Shown here: piece after piece, positions 20,917 through 30,689 of the stretch
Layout: every line of letters starts with the position of its first letter
Position numbering within the stretch: the first letter of the stretch is position 1
Assembly: GCF_032854445.1 (NCBI RefSeq)
Contig: NC_088296.1
Location: 7,846,206-7,910,205 of the forward strand
Direction of reading: 5' to 3'
Origin: Liolophura sinensis
Lineage: Eukaryota; Mollusca; Polyplacophora; Chitonida; Chitonidae
Length of the DNA stretch: 64,000 bases
The notes under the pieces: generated by a model
What the model saw: the letters and a program-made list of their open reading frames with translations, nothing else
Told to the model about the DNA's origin: nothing
Databases searched by the model: none
Position numbers and translations under genes: made by a program

Positions 20917-21384
20917 GTATGGTGGACGCAGCCGGTCCCAGGTCTGCGTGCCTGTCTTTAAGCGACTTGGCAGATGTGTCGGAGTTCGAACTTCAAGGCC
21001 AGGAAGGTAAAATCTACGCCCTCCAGTTTCAAAGTGGCAAGTACAACCGCAAAAAACATTACGGGGGGGGGGGGGGGTGCAAGCAGAAACTGCCACGTTT
21101 ACTTCCCTTGAAGATGTCTCATCATCTGTGGTGCAAGCACGCAGGTGTGATTGTAGAACAAAAAAACTCTCATTAATATCGCCGGAAAATTCGTTAGCCG
21201 CCGGCTTCACGCAAAGGCCAAGAAATATAACGATATACGGCTGTTTGCCGAGGGCAAACTTAACAGCATCCGTGCGCAGGTATCTACGGCTTTATCTGAT
21301 GGTGTTGTTTCAGACGTAGAGTTCAAACAAATCGTTCAGGAGCTCAAGAACTACTCTGATCTGAAGCGGGAGATACGCACCAAG
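20913..21384 (+). pseudogene. Viral terminal helical protein, frameshifted at poly-G
   Basis: ATG at 20913 overlaps the previous stop. After about 50 codons (FELQGQEGKIYALQFQSGKY) the frame meets a run of 15 G at 21063-21077, and the reading frame changes. The distal part, in another frame, is a charged helical region (EFKQIVQELKNYSDLKREIR) running to the right edge of the viral block. The poly-G run could be a real mutation or an assembly error. No function is assigned. Confidence 0.45.
21063..21077. repeat. Run of 15 G
   Basis: A homopolymer inside the last viral gene, coinciding with its frame change. Confidence 0.9.
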
Positions 21385-21386
21385 TC

Positions 21387-21776
21387 TCTGTATGTTGAAA
21401 TGACTTTTGATTAGTTACTTATTAAAGATCTAAAGTGATGCTATTGGTTTTAATGTTGTAAGGAAAGCCCACCGTAGAATATAATGTTTCAAATATGTTT
21501 CTCCACTTGGTTAAACAAATATTTTAAAAGAAAATCGAACTACTTTCCTGGACAGTTTATTGATATTTGTACATTTAACATACGCATTATGCTATTGTTT
21601 TAGTTGACAGGTATTCACATAGATAACACCCATAACTACTTCTGGGTGAAAGGACATAGTTATTTGTAAACAGATCATTTCCTTGTTTCCGAAAGGCAAA
21701 GTTTCACCCTTGATGTTCATAATTGGATTAACATTTGACAACCAAGGCATTTGATTATCAAAGCATTATATACCAA
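21387..21776 (+). repeat. About 400-bp direct repeat, copy b
   Basis: Paralogous to 8893-9289 and colinear with about 52462-52850 of unit 2. Host sequence resumes here after the viral block. Confidence 0.75.
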
Positions 21777-22367
21777 AGGGGAATCCATCCAGCTGTCAAT
21801 TTCACAAACATATAAACTTAAGTCTGAACTTAATCGTTGTATGTGCACATTGGTCAGAATCTCACACAACTCTGTGTTCAATAGCTCCTAATGTTAGAGC
21901 CCAAACAATGGAGTGTTAGTGCAGAACAGTTCCTTTGTACGTATCTTTGGGGTTTTTAAGTCGTACTTTACACATTTTTTCAGGCTTGTGACGACAAGGG
22001 GAGATGTGTTGTGTATACACATGCTGTGTGTTCTTGTGGCAGAGAACGTCCATGCTAACATGGTACTGCCGTCACTGAAGTTTCATGCGGAAGTCACCAC
22101 ACCCAGTCACATTATACTGACCCCGGGCCAGCTAGTCAGCTTCCCTTTATCTAACTTCTCTGTGCCCAGCACCAAGGAAGAACAGTTTGTGGTCATATCT
22201 GAATACGAATTATTCTGTTTAATTCGTCTCCCACAGATTGTAATCTGGGTTTGTGTCACAAACAGAACAATCTGTCGGAAGGATCAGTGTGGAATACGTG
22301 TACATCATTTTTATGTGAACTGCCTTTAATGACTTCGTTGTCTCAAATGTCACAATTTTGTCTTCAG
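21777..22367 (+). other. Gene B1 intron 1, right part, with a candidate lost exon
   Basis: After 'ttttttcag' at about 21983 one frame reads ACDDKGRCVVYTHAVCSCGR, an EGF-like half-domain, but it meets a stop within about 25 codons in unit 1 and about 35 in unit 2, without a good donor. Another frame (ATG near 22020) is open in both units. Joining exon 1 directly to the exon at 22368 already gives a sensible protein, so this is probably a decayed exon. Confidence 0.3.
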
Positions 22368-22538
22368 TATTGACGGCTACAACTGCAACAAGAGCTGATG
22401 TCAGCAGTATTTTATCACCTTGTGACGTCAACAGTGAATGTCCCGACCATGCCAACTGTCTTCATTTTGTCGACAGAAAACAGTGCGCCTGCAACGAAGG
22501 ATACGTGGGGGCCCTCAGTTTGCGCGTATGTGAAACAG
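22368..22538 (+). CDS. Gene B1, EGF-like exon
   Basis: Acceptor 'ttgtcttcag', 171 nt, donor 'gttaga', phase 1 at both ends. It starts with a Thr/Ala-rich stretch that would finish the signal peptide and then gives six cysteines: C-x5-C-x5-C-x8-C-x-C-x11-C (PCDVNSECPDHANC...QCACNEGY). This is an EGF-like layout of an extracellular domain. The copy at 53561-53731 keeps every cysteine and both splice sites. Confidence 0.7.
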
Positions 22539-22698
22539 GTTAGAAAAAGAAAAGTAAAACCTACTAACACAAACATTATGTGTAAAGTTCTTAAAACAAG
22601 TATTGTCTTTTTTATCTAAAGTTACCGCTCGATATAAAGATATACATCTTTGTGTAATCTGTTTGTATATAGAGTATAAACATGACATATCATTCCAG

Positions 22699-22979
22699 CT
22701 GTGCATTTGAACCTGGGTTCTTTATGGTGTGCGATCCGGGTTCAAAGCGCTGTGTGTGTCAAAAGGATTATGTACCAGCAGAGGACGGCAAAAACTGTGT
22801 TGGGAAAGGCAAAGGATTGCTGGGAGAAGCATGTGACGCCGGGTGTGTTTTCAACCTCGAGCAGGTCTGTGTTGACGGAGTTTGCAGATGTAACTCTAGC
22901 TTAAGGCCTATGACCAAGCAAGATATTCGTGCCAGGAATAATCCTCAAGGGCAGTGTATAAACGGTACATACTCGATAG
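22699..22979 (+). pseudogene. Gene B1, EB-like exon with 22-nt deletion
   Basis: Homologous to the 303-nt exon at 53895-54197 but 281 nt long: 22 nt are missing just after the start of the exon, within the stretch 'gaacctgggttc'. The cysteine-rich frame (DGVCRCNSSLRPMTKQDI) is open, but it is no longer in phase with the preceding exon. Read from the phase-1 junction it meets a stop. Unless a different acceptor is used, B1 cannot make the full receptor. Splice sites remain. Confidence 0.7.
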
Positions 22980-23324
22980 GTAAGCATAATCTGCAGAAAA
23001 GTTCTTGATCAACTTGCAGTCATAAAATTTATAAACTGAGTAATGCTAGAATGTATTCTGTTTTATAGCAGACTATTGCGTTAAATGGCACGCTCATATT
23101 CTAATAACTCGACATAAAGGTTCTATTACACTAACAGAATATTGTGTTGAATACCACAGAATTGTATGTTACGATAACAGAATTATCGCTAAGATAAGAA
23201 ACTTTTAGCTAAAATTAACAGATTTTCTTTTAATGTTGCCAGATTTCTGCCTTGTTTATTATTCCGACGCCTTATGACGCATTTGCGACGATGGTTTTTG
23301 CCGCTTCCATTAATCTGGCCTCTT
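22980..23324 (+). other. Gene B1 intron
   Basis: Colinear with unit 2 (54198-54541). It holds several short repeats of the form 'aacagaat(t/a)' and no gene. Confidence 0.5.
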
Positions 23325-23336
23325 AAATCAGTAATA

Positions 23337-23599
23337 AGGGCCTCCGTGGCTGAGTCGGTTAGCGCGCTAGCGCAGCGTAATGACCGAGGAGTCTCTCACC
23401 AATGCGGTCGCTGTGAGTTCAAGTCCAGCTCATGCTGGCTTCTTCTTTGGCCGTACGTGGGGAGGTCTGCCAGCAACCTGCGGATGGTTGTGGGTTTTCC
23501 CCGGGCTCTGCCCGGTTTCTTTCCACCATAATGCTGGACGCCGTCGTATAAGTGAACTATTCTTGATTACGGCGTAAAACACCAATCAAATAAATACAT
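23337..23599 (+). mobile_element. Full-length tRNA-derived SINE
   Basis: A head with box A (TGGCTGAGTCGG) and box B (GTTCAAGTCC), then the conserved body 'ctgccagcaacctgcggatgg' and the tail 'acggcgtaaaacaccaatca' with (AAAT)n. It is flanked by the 12-bp target duplication 'aaatcagtaata' (23325-23336 and 23600-23611). Unit 2 has a single 'aaatcagtaata' at 54542-54553 and no SINE. Confidence 0.92.
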
Positions 23600-23852
23600 A
23601 AATCAGTAATATGGACGTTGCTGAAAGAACCACATCCGTTTGTTCTAAATTAATATGCATACACAATAAAAAGTAGGGTTTAACATATTTTCTCATACTT
23701 CCTACTTAAGGGATAAATTTAGGGATGTTTTGCACACAGCGCAGACTAGCGTTCAATTCTGGGTTTATTATCACCCGATATTTGCATTTTGGGTCTTCGT
23801 GTACGTGATAGATATGTACATAGGGATAACAGCGCCGTCTATGTGGTTGATC

Positions 23853-24031
23853 ACAATGCAGATCGCCAGAGATTCTGAACACTCTGCCCATACCTGCCAA
23901 CGAGAGTGTTATACTCATTGTAAAATTTGAGAAACTTAGAATAAAGGCTTTTGATGGAGTATCCTTGACAAACTAGTTTTTGAACTAGCAACTTAAAGTC
24001 ATCACAATTAACGCAAGATCTGACAAATCCT
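23853..24031 (-). pseudogene. 3' remnant of a reverse-transcriptase element
   Basis: Colinear with the C-terminal part of the RT fragment at 54797-55774. The rest of that fragment is missing here, and sequence diverges after 'tctgacaaatcctacaag'. The element was therefore present before the duplication, and unit 1 lost most of it. Confidence 0.55.
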
Positions 24032-24734
24032 ACAAGTATACATTTTCATTTTGACGTGAAAAATTTCGTGATATTTATTTATTTCACTGGTGTTTTACGC
24101 TGTACGTTTTTCGTCATATAAGTGACCTTGCTGACGTTTTGCAAAAAAAAAAACAACAACATTGCTTGAACATTAGTAGAAGACAGAAAATGTTACAGGG
24201 CATACTTAACAGAGCACAAGAAGGCTACGAGCACCTAACTTCCATGGCGACCACTAGTGTAGGTATTACGTAGCCGTTGTAGTTGGGTGAACATAGCGCT
24301 ATGTGCACTTTGTGAACCGAGCACCAGTGCCTTTCTTTAACATTAAGGATACGATCTTAATACCTTAGTATATATGACATTGTGTGTATTGTGTTAAAAT
24401 ATGACAGTCGACTAACAAAAGCATTGACCAATACACCTAAATAAAGCTTAGTCCAATGCGCCCTAAGGGTGACATTCTTTATGTTGCAGAGTAGACTGAC
24501 GTGCATATATATATTGTTTTAAAGTCAAACCCATGACATTTCGGTATGTTATAAACTATATAAAAGCCGGCCTATATAAAAAAAAACTGCCTTGGGCTTA
24601 AGCACTGATATATAGCCTATAAGGAGGATTATAAGATAATCAACGAGCAGTCTTATACTTTTTGGCAGGAGGATAGGGAAACGGCTAAGAGGAAACATGA
24701 GCATCTATGTACATTTATAATATTTTTCATACAG
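24032..24734 (+). other. Gene B1 intron with SINE-tail fragment
   Basis: A short SINE tail in reverse orientation lies at about 24070-24120 ('atttatttatttcactggtg'). Otherwise AT-rich with nothing recognised. No good counterpart was found in unit 2, where this interval is rearranged. Confidence 0.45.
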
Positions 24735-24896
24735 ATTCTTCCACTGCGTCATTTACACCGACATCTCAGATCAACAATGCAGAACCACCATCTCAGGTCA
24801 ACCACATAGAACCACCATCTCAGGTCAACGAAACAGAATCACCATTCCAAGCCAACAACACGGAAACACCAGATGGCAATGTAGCTAACATGAGAG
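24735..24896 (+). CDS. Gene B1, Thr/Pro/Asn-rich stalk exon
   Basis: Acceptor 'tttttcatacag', 162 nt, donor 'gtaaat', phase 1 at both ends. It encodes imperfect repeats of about ten residues (EPPSQVNHI, EPPSQVNET, ESPFQANNT) rich in Pro, Ser, Thr and Asn, with N-x-T/S sites. This suits a glycosylated stalk between the cysteine-rich domains and the membrane. No copy of this exon was found in unit 2. Confidence 0.6.
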
Positions 24897-25733
24897 GTAA
24901 ATCTGTCTGATTGCCAAGATCGTATAACAGCGTAAGAAACAAATCTGTGTATGACATATAGACCAATCAGAGGTAGACGTCTTACAAGTGCTGCTGACAT
25001 CACAACGGGTAAAAAATAGCTTCGTACCTTTACCATTCTGTCGACATTGGGGAGTTGGAGGGGGTGGTGTCAGTTGGGATTTAGAACACACGAAGGTTAG
25101 GTGTTTCGTCAGAAATTTATGTATACCGGCTAGAGTCAATGCAATGGTAAAAAGTTGGAAAATACATCACTCCTGCAAACGTATCTTTATATAAGTCTGT
25201 CCGTGGGCAAATAGCGCATGCCCATGTGCCAAAACTACAGCCTGTTGTGGGTTTTTAAACAGTTGTCTTTCCTTTTATTATAGAATGAAAGACAACTGTT
25301 GCAACAACGGCAATATGGCCACTTAAAGGGTTGTATCCATTTCAAATTTAGGAGTGTCTTTTTCAGGCAGTTTGGTTTTATTTAGGTCCTAGACTGGGTG
25401 GTTTGACTCATGTTTACAATGATGATATGATTGTACGTGTGTTTAAATTCGTGTTTAATGTCTGTGTTTAAATTCGTGTTGATTGCATATGTTTAAATTC
25501 GTCTATAATGCCTATTCTTAAATTCTTGTGGAATGTATGTATTTAAATTCGTGTTAAATACATGTGTTTAAATTCAATAATCAACATTTACTTTAGGCAT
25601 CTTCATATTTGTATTATATAGGTCGATTTTTAACGATCGAGACTGTTTCTCATTGTTTGTTCACCATTATTTTACGGTGTTCATCTTTAATTCACGTTCC
25701 TGACTGCATTCCATTTGTGTTCTCACATTCCAG
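24897..25733 (+). other. Gene B1 intron with short tandem repeat
   Basis: At about 25440-25575 there are several copies of 'tgtttaaattcgtgttaaat'-like units about 30 bp long. Nothing else was recognised. Confidence 0.5.
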
Positions 25734-25833
25734 CTCAACACACCTCAGAAATGACAATAGGCTTCGCAGCAGGGATAAGCACAGCAGTTTTTCTAACTCT
25801 AATCGCTTTTGTTGTGGTCGCTGTTGTTGTGAG
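25734..25833 (+). CDS. Gene B1, transmembrane exon
   Basis: Acceptor 'tctcacattccag', 100 nt, donor 'gtaagc', entering in phase 1 and leaving in phase 2. After a short polar start it encodes a strong membrane helix (TAVFLTLIAFVVVAVVV). The split Arg codon joins to the Arg-rich start of the tail exon at 29041, giving the expected cytoplasmic stop-transfer. The unit 2 copy (57454-57550) keeps the helix with one codon fewer. Confidence 0.75.
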
Positions 25834-26090
25834 GTAAGCAGCCATTCCTCATTCTTTATTATATATTTTGAGCCCAAGTGGATGAAATTGTTTGCACAGT
25901 TTTGGTATAATTGGCCCATTGCAACACGCTGATTACCCATACATACATGGGAAACAAGGCACATACATTCTCTAAGGTTTAACATTGAATGTACCATTGC
26001 AGTAGGCAGAATCGTAGTTTGCAAGAATTATCAGAAAAATGTCTTTCATATTTTCACCAAAATGTACTAAAGTCAAAGAAAATTTGAACG
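25834..26090 (+). other. Intron of gene B1
   Basis: Colinear with unit 2 (57551-57810). No feature recognised. Confidence 0.4.
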
Positions 26091-26266
26091 GGGGGCCCAG
26101 GTCATGCTGGGTTCCTCTCCGGCCGTATGTGGTAAGTTCTGCCAACATCTTGCGCACGGTCGTGGATTTCACCCGGACTTTCCTCCCACCATATTGCTGG
26201 CCTCCGTCGTATAAGTGAAACATACTTTAGTACGACGTAAAACGCCAATCAAATAAATAAATAAAA
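26091..26266 (+). repeat. SINE fragment (5'-truncated)
   Basis: Begins 'gggggcccaggtcatgctgg', then the SINE 3' body and the 'acgacgtaaaacgccaatca' tail with (AAAT)n. It lacks the tRNA head. Shared with unit 2 (57811-57990), so older than the duplication. Confidence 0.85.
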
Positions 26267-26836
26267 TGAGTCAAAAAAGTGTGAATGCCATTAATACATC
26301 GTCACACATGTGTGTGAAATAAGTGCGACAAATAATCCTGATATTTACCTTTGCTTGTGCAAGTCCGGATAGGTCTCTACAAACACTTGTTCTATACGTC
26401 AGAACAAATGGATTGTGAATTTATTTAAATTAGTCTTTGAAGTTTTTGCCGAAACTACGAAATGTGTAGTTTTGTACACCATACAATGTTGGCCTGAAAA
26501 CTGCGTTTAACATAATTTAGTTGTGGAAATATTTACATTTCTGATTTTCCCAGTCATTTATTCTTGGCCTGTGAAGTTCTAGTTTTCGTTTTATTGTAAT
26601 ATAATGTATTTCTACGAAACGCTTAAAATAAGTCATTAAAACCTTAAAAAGATATTCTTATATAAAATATAAGAGCCTTAAAAATACACAGTATGTCGGT
26701 TTTGTGTAACTCTTTGTATCACGTTGGACAATATATGCATGTAATAATTACATAGACATATTCAAATCTCAGGATAGGATCACAAGGCTGTCTACACATT
26801 TACATGCAGCATTTCACTCCTCCCTCCGGTTAGCTG
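26267..26836 (+). other. Intron of gene B1
   Basis: AT-rich and colinear with unit 2 (about 57991-58461). Nothing recognised. Confidence 0.4.
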
Positions 26837-26840
26837 ACAG

Positions 26841-27186
26841 CTGTTACGGTATTGAAAACAGCAACAGAAAACAGACTCAGTGACTCAATATTACAATGTA
26901 AACAATGCTTTATATATTAAATGAGACGTACAGTTTTACAGACAGTTCAACAACAACAACATAAAAAAACATACACATCAGTGTTACCGGTGTTTAAAAG
27001 TTTCCAGTTCACCTTTGTATCCCAAGGAACGTATTCCAGGAGATCCAACGTAAAGACCATGGGATAAACATACAATTCACACAAGTCACAAATTGTCCTA
27101 GTTAGGTACTTCGCTAGGATAGCGAACGCGAACACAGTACACAGGTTACACAGAACTGGAACAGTCAAGCCTTTGAATGACGTCAC
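26841..27186 (-). repeat. 3' LTR (minus-strand orientation)
   Basis: Direct repeat of 28175-28519, running from 'ctgttacggtattg' to 'tgacgtcac'. Confidence 0.9.
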
Positions 27187-27599
27187 ACCCGCAGAGCACA
27201 ACACAGGGTAAATACAGGCATGGAGGTATAATCCACTTTAGAACGGTCACAGCTCCCGCAGAAGCTCACAAACGAGCCGTTCAGAGACGTAGAGTAATGT
27301 CACCTTGTGGCAGAACGAACGTCCTTTGCAAAACTGAAAACTTCAGTTTAGAGTCCTTGACGACCTTGTCGGTCAGGTGAGGTCAGCGTGTTAAACAAAT
27401 TACACAGTCAACACTGTATAATCATAATAAAGATCCGAACACCAATAAACGTGACTTCCGCAGAAATTCACATAAACCAGACATCAGTACAACTGTGGTA
27501 CACAAACGGTGTCGGCATAAAAATCTGTCCTCCCAAATGAAACTGGCATCACCAGCTTATAAAAAATATAATAGACTCGATACGAGAGCGTCGCACTCT

Positions 27600-27790
27600 C
27601 TTCTGGCTCCCAGTGGATGCAGCAAAAATACCTCTCTCTTTCCTCTCTCTGCACTTCCCTCCCTCTTTCCTCTCTCTGCACTTCCCTCTCTCTTTCTTTC
27701 TCTCTTTAATCTTTCTGCATTTTCAACTTTTCTAACTGTATCTCATCTTCCCTCTCTTTCTCTCTTTCCTCTTTCTCCAATCTCAACTTT
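27600..27790. repeat. C/T-rich imperfect repeat inside the LTR element
   Basis: Repeats of 'cctctctctgcacttccctc'. On the other strand this encodes the Glu/Lys-rich helix of the gag-like frame, and then an open Glu/Arg-rich continuation. Confidence 0.7.
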
Positions 27791-28047
27791 TCTAACTCAA
27801 ACTGCTTAAACTTCAGCTCGGCATCAGACTGACCCTCGAACTCATAATCAGATAATGCAGAACTATCAAACTTCCCTATCTCCACTAAATTTTTCAACAA
27901 AGTATACTGCATATCTCTTTTCCTCCATGAAGACTTTACGGACAAACCTAAAAATGTCCCTAACTTAACCAAGTCTTCCTTCTTTAAACTCTCAAAAACA
28001 TCCTGATCGGGCGCATTAACAAACTGTTTAGGATCAAAATCTCCCAT
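27706..28047 (-). CDS. Gag-like N-terminal protein of the LTR element
   Basis: An open frame of 113 codons begins MGDFDPKQFVNAPDQDVFES about 105 bp inside the primer-binding site. The first 70 residues look like the compact helical region found at the start of some Ty3/Gypsy Gag proteins (EDLVKLGTFLGLSVKSSWRK). The rest is a Glu/Lys/Arg-rich helix (EKLRLEKEEREKEREDEI). No capsid core or zinc knuckle follows. It may help the element use proteins supplied by a related active element. Confidence 0.5.
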   Translation of the reverse strand: MGDFDPKQFVNAPDQDVFESLKKEDLVKLGTFLGLSVKSSWRKRDMQYTLLKNLVEIGKFDSSALSDYEFEGQSDAELKFKQFELEKLRLEKEEREKEREDEIQLEKLKMQKD

Positions 28048-28174
28048 TGTAAATATTTAGCCACTGAATCATTCACCGTTAAAATTAAGCAATCGCTTCT
28101 CACATGTGTTTAACTTCAAATATCCGGTGCAAAACAAAAGGGAAACAATCAGTTCCCGGACGAGCTCCCAATTT

Positions 28175-28519
28175 CTGTTACGGTATTGAAAACAGCAACA
28201 GAAAACAGACTCAGTGACTCAATATTACAATGTAAACAATGCTTTATATATGAAATGAGACGTACAGTTTTACAGACAGTTCAACAACAACAACATAAAA
28301 AACATACACATCAGTGTTACCGGTCTTTAAAAGTTTCCAGTTCACCTTTGTATCCCAATGAACGTATTCCAGGAGATCCAACGTAAAGACCATGGGATAA
28401 ACACACAATTCACACAAGTCACAAATTGTCCTAGTTAGGTACTTCGCTAGGATAGCGAACGCGAACACAGTACACAGGTTACACAGAACTCGAACAGTCA
28501 AGCCTTTGAATGACGTCAC
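28175..28519 (-). repeat. 5' LTR (minus-strand orientation)
   Basis: Direct repeat of 26841-27186. It adjoins the tRNA-Pro-like primer-binding site at about 28153-28170. Confidence 0.9.
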
Positions 28520-28523
28520 ACAG

Positions 28524-29040
<517 letters not shown>

Positions 29041-29539
29041 GAGACGAAAAACTCGAGCGGATGACAACAACACCAACAACAAAAGTCCGAACGTCACAGA
29101 GAAAGGCTTGGGTAATTCTTCAAACGTCACTGAACCAACCGTAGACGGAGATGGAGTAACCAGTCTATCCTCACGAGCGGCAGGGGATCTACCAGATGTG
29201 TTAGTTCACGGTACTGACATCTGGTCCACCACGAGCCTCCATGACGGCAGCGATCGTGTGACAGATGAGCAAGACAAAATTGACTCAAATGACCTCAACT
29301 TGTCTGATGAAAAGATTCGATCAAAGTTACTTTCCAGAGATGGTCCCAGCGTCGTGTATTCAAATTTCAAGATAAAGGAAAATAAAGCGAAACATGCTAT
29401 CATGAAGAAAGGTCAAGCAGAGCAGACACCCCGGGAGGATTCCACGTACAACATGTTGTCTACTGCAAACGTGAAGTCTCGCGATAATGAACCTGATCAT
29501 ATGGACGGCTACAACACTCTGTACAATATGAAAACATAA
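29041..29539 (+). CDS. Gene B1, cytoplasmic tail with ITAM/ITIM-like tyrosines
   Basis: Acceptor 'cttctgtcgcag', phase 2, stop TAA at 29537-29539. The tail starts RRRKTRADD, then about 100 residues rich in Asn, Asp, Ser and Thr. The C-terminal 40 residues hold two Y-x-x-L motifs, STYNML and DGYNTL, 17 residues apart, plus LYNM and VVYSNF. STYNML fits the ITIM consensus. The pair resembles an ITAM with a spacing longer than the usual 6-12, so signalling through Src/Syk-type kinases and SH2 proteins is a reasonable inference, not proven. The unit 2 copy lost this end. Confidence 0.65.
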
Positions 29540-30689
29540 TTCACCGATGAAAACATACGACTTTCTCCATCATTTCATTTAATAATATATTCTTCTTTTA
29601 GATATCCTAAAGATTACCAACAGTTTTAACATCAAGTAAATATGCATGTGTAAATTAGGTTGCTGCACACAACCCCCATGACATCACTGAAATTGATAGG
29701 CAGCATAGAAAAGCTCTGTATGCAAGTAAATAATTTGTTTTGGGAATTCAGGGATTGTTCTCCTATTTAAGATAGGCAGTGACTGGTATGCATTGCACAC
29801 TTTCAAGTATGTATCGTTGCTCATTATGGTGTACAAAGATGAGGCGTAATGTCCCCAGAAGGAATACCAATACAGGATACCAATAGCTTGAATAACAGTA
29901 TGATTATTCAAACAAGCGGCGTGCTGTGGCGTGCTATTCTTATAAACCGTGCACATCCACCCTTAGTTTCTTAAAATATGAATTTTCAAATTCTAACTGT
30001 TGCTCATGATTTTCTTCTGCTTTATATTGCCTCTTCTTTTGCCCATTTCTAGGTGTTTGATTCTCCTTCATACAAGTTGCAAATCCTTGCTTGTTCTGTA
30101 CATTAACGTAGTCCTCTCCCCATGTAGGTAAAATGTTTGTTTCTTTATACATGCTTTAAAACCACCGGAATTGATTTATTTATATATTTGCTTGTATTTT
30201 GTGAGTTTAAAATGCATTCTTTCTTATATTTTACCTTTATTTAAATCTATAACATAAGCCATCGGATTGCCTGTTTGTTTCAAAGACAATTAAATACGCG
30301 TTGGTTTGGAGTTGAAAACATAAAGTTTTGTATCCTGTGGAAATAAATTAGATTTTGTTTCATAATTTAAACGATGTTTGTAAGCTTGCGCTTTTGGGTT
30401 ACAATGCCCGCTTTGTTTATCACTGTGAAACACTCGGCTTTAACTCACAGCAGGCTAGGGTCTTGGAATTTTCGTCACACAGATAACTGAAGCCAAAGTG
30501 CAATTTTGATTTTGGCCAGACACTTCCGGCTGGGTGTAAGCATCTGTGCAATCGGCAGGCCGTCTTCTCTCGTGCCCTTTGACAGGAATTCCAATCAGGC
30601 AGAACGGTGTTCAGACTGTGGGAACCCTTTGTCTGTCTGGTAAATTTGAAAGCTAAATCACAATGACAAATTACTGTCATCCATGCAAT
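29540..30689 (+). other. Downstream of gene B1, no gene seen
   Basis: Presumed 3' region and intergenic DNA, colinear with unit 2. The minus-strand frame at 30420-30740 is open in both units, but nearly all differences alter the residue, so it does not behave as a gene. Confidence 0.5.

Larger units (their letters stand above)
9290..21386. mobile_element. Decayed Polinton/adintovirus-like endogenous DNA virus
   Basis: A GC-richer, gene-dense block absent from unit 2. It contains a B-family DNA polymerase with an Exo I motif and a DTD motif, an integrase C-terminal part, an FtsK/HerA-type ATPase, a probable capsid protein and tightly packed small genes on both strands. This set fits Polintons/Mavericks and the related adintoviruses. 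No terminal inverted repeats or target duplication were recognised. The host-homologous sequence ends near 9289 ('ataccaaag') and resumes near 21387 ('ctgtatgttgaaatgac'). A protease gene was not recognised. Most core genes carry stops and frameshifts, so this copy is inactive. Confidence 0.85.
26841..28519 (-). mobile_element. Short LTR retrotransposon (1.68 kb), non-autonomous
   Basis: Two direct repeats of 346 and 345 bp bound the element. The target duplication is 'acag' (26837-26840 and 28520-28523), and unit 2 shows the single empty site 'acag' at 58462-58465. On the minus strand, the base sequence just inside the 5' LTR is TGGGAGCTCGTCCGGGA, close to the tRNA-Pro primer-binding site of many retroelements. 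Only one gag-like frame lies inside, with no protease, RT or integrase. The two LTRs differ at about five bases plus one A in a run, so the insertion is fairly recent. Confidence 0.9.

Noticed and set aside
8893-21776. The 400-bp repeats as long target duplications or terminal repeats of the virus
   Set aside because: Both repeats also occur in unit 2 without the virus.
23337-23420. tRNA gene
   Set aside because: The A and B boxes belong to a SINE head; the cloverleaf is not completed and the element has SINE tail and target duplication.
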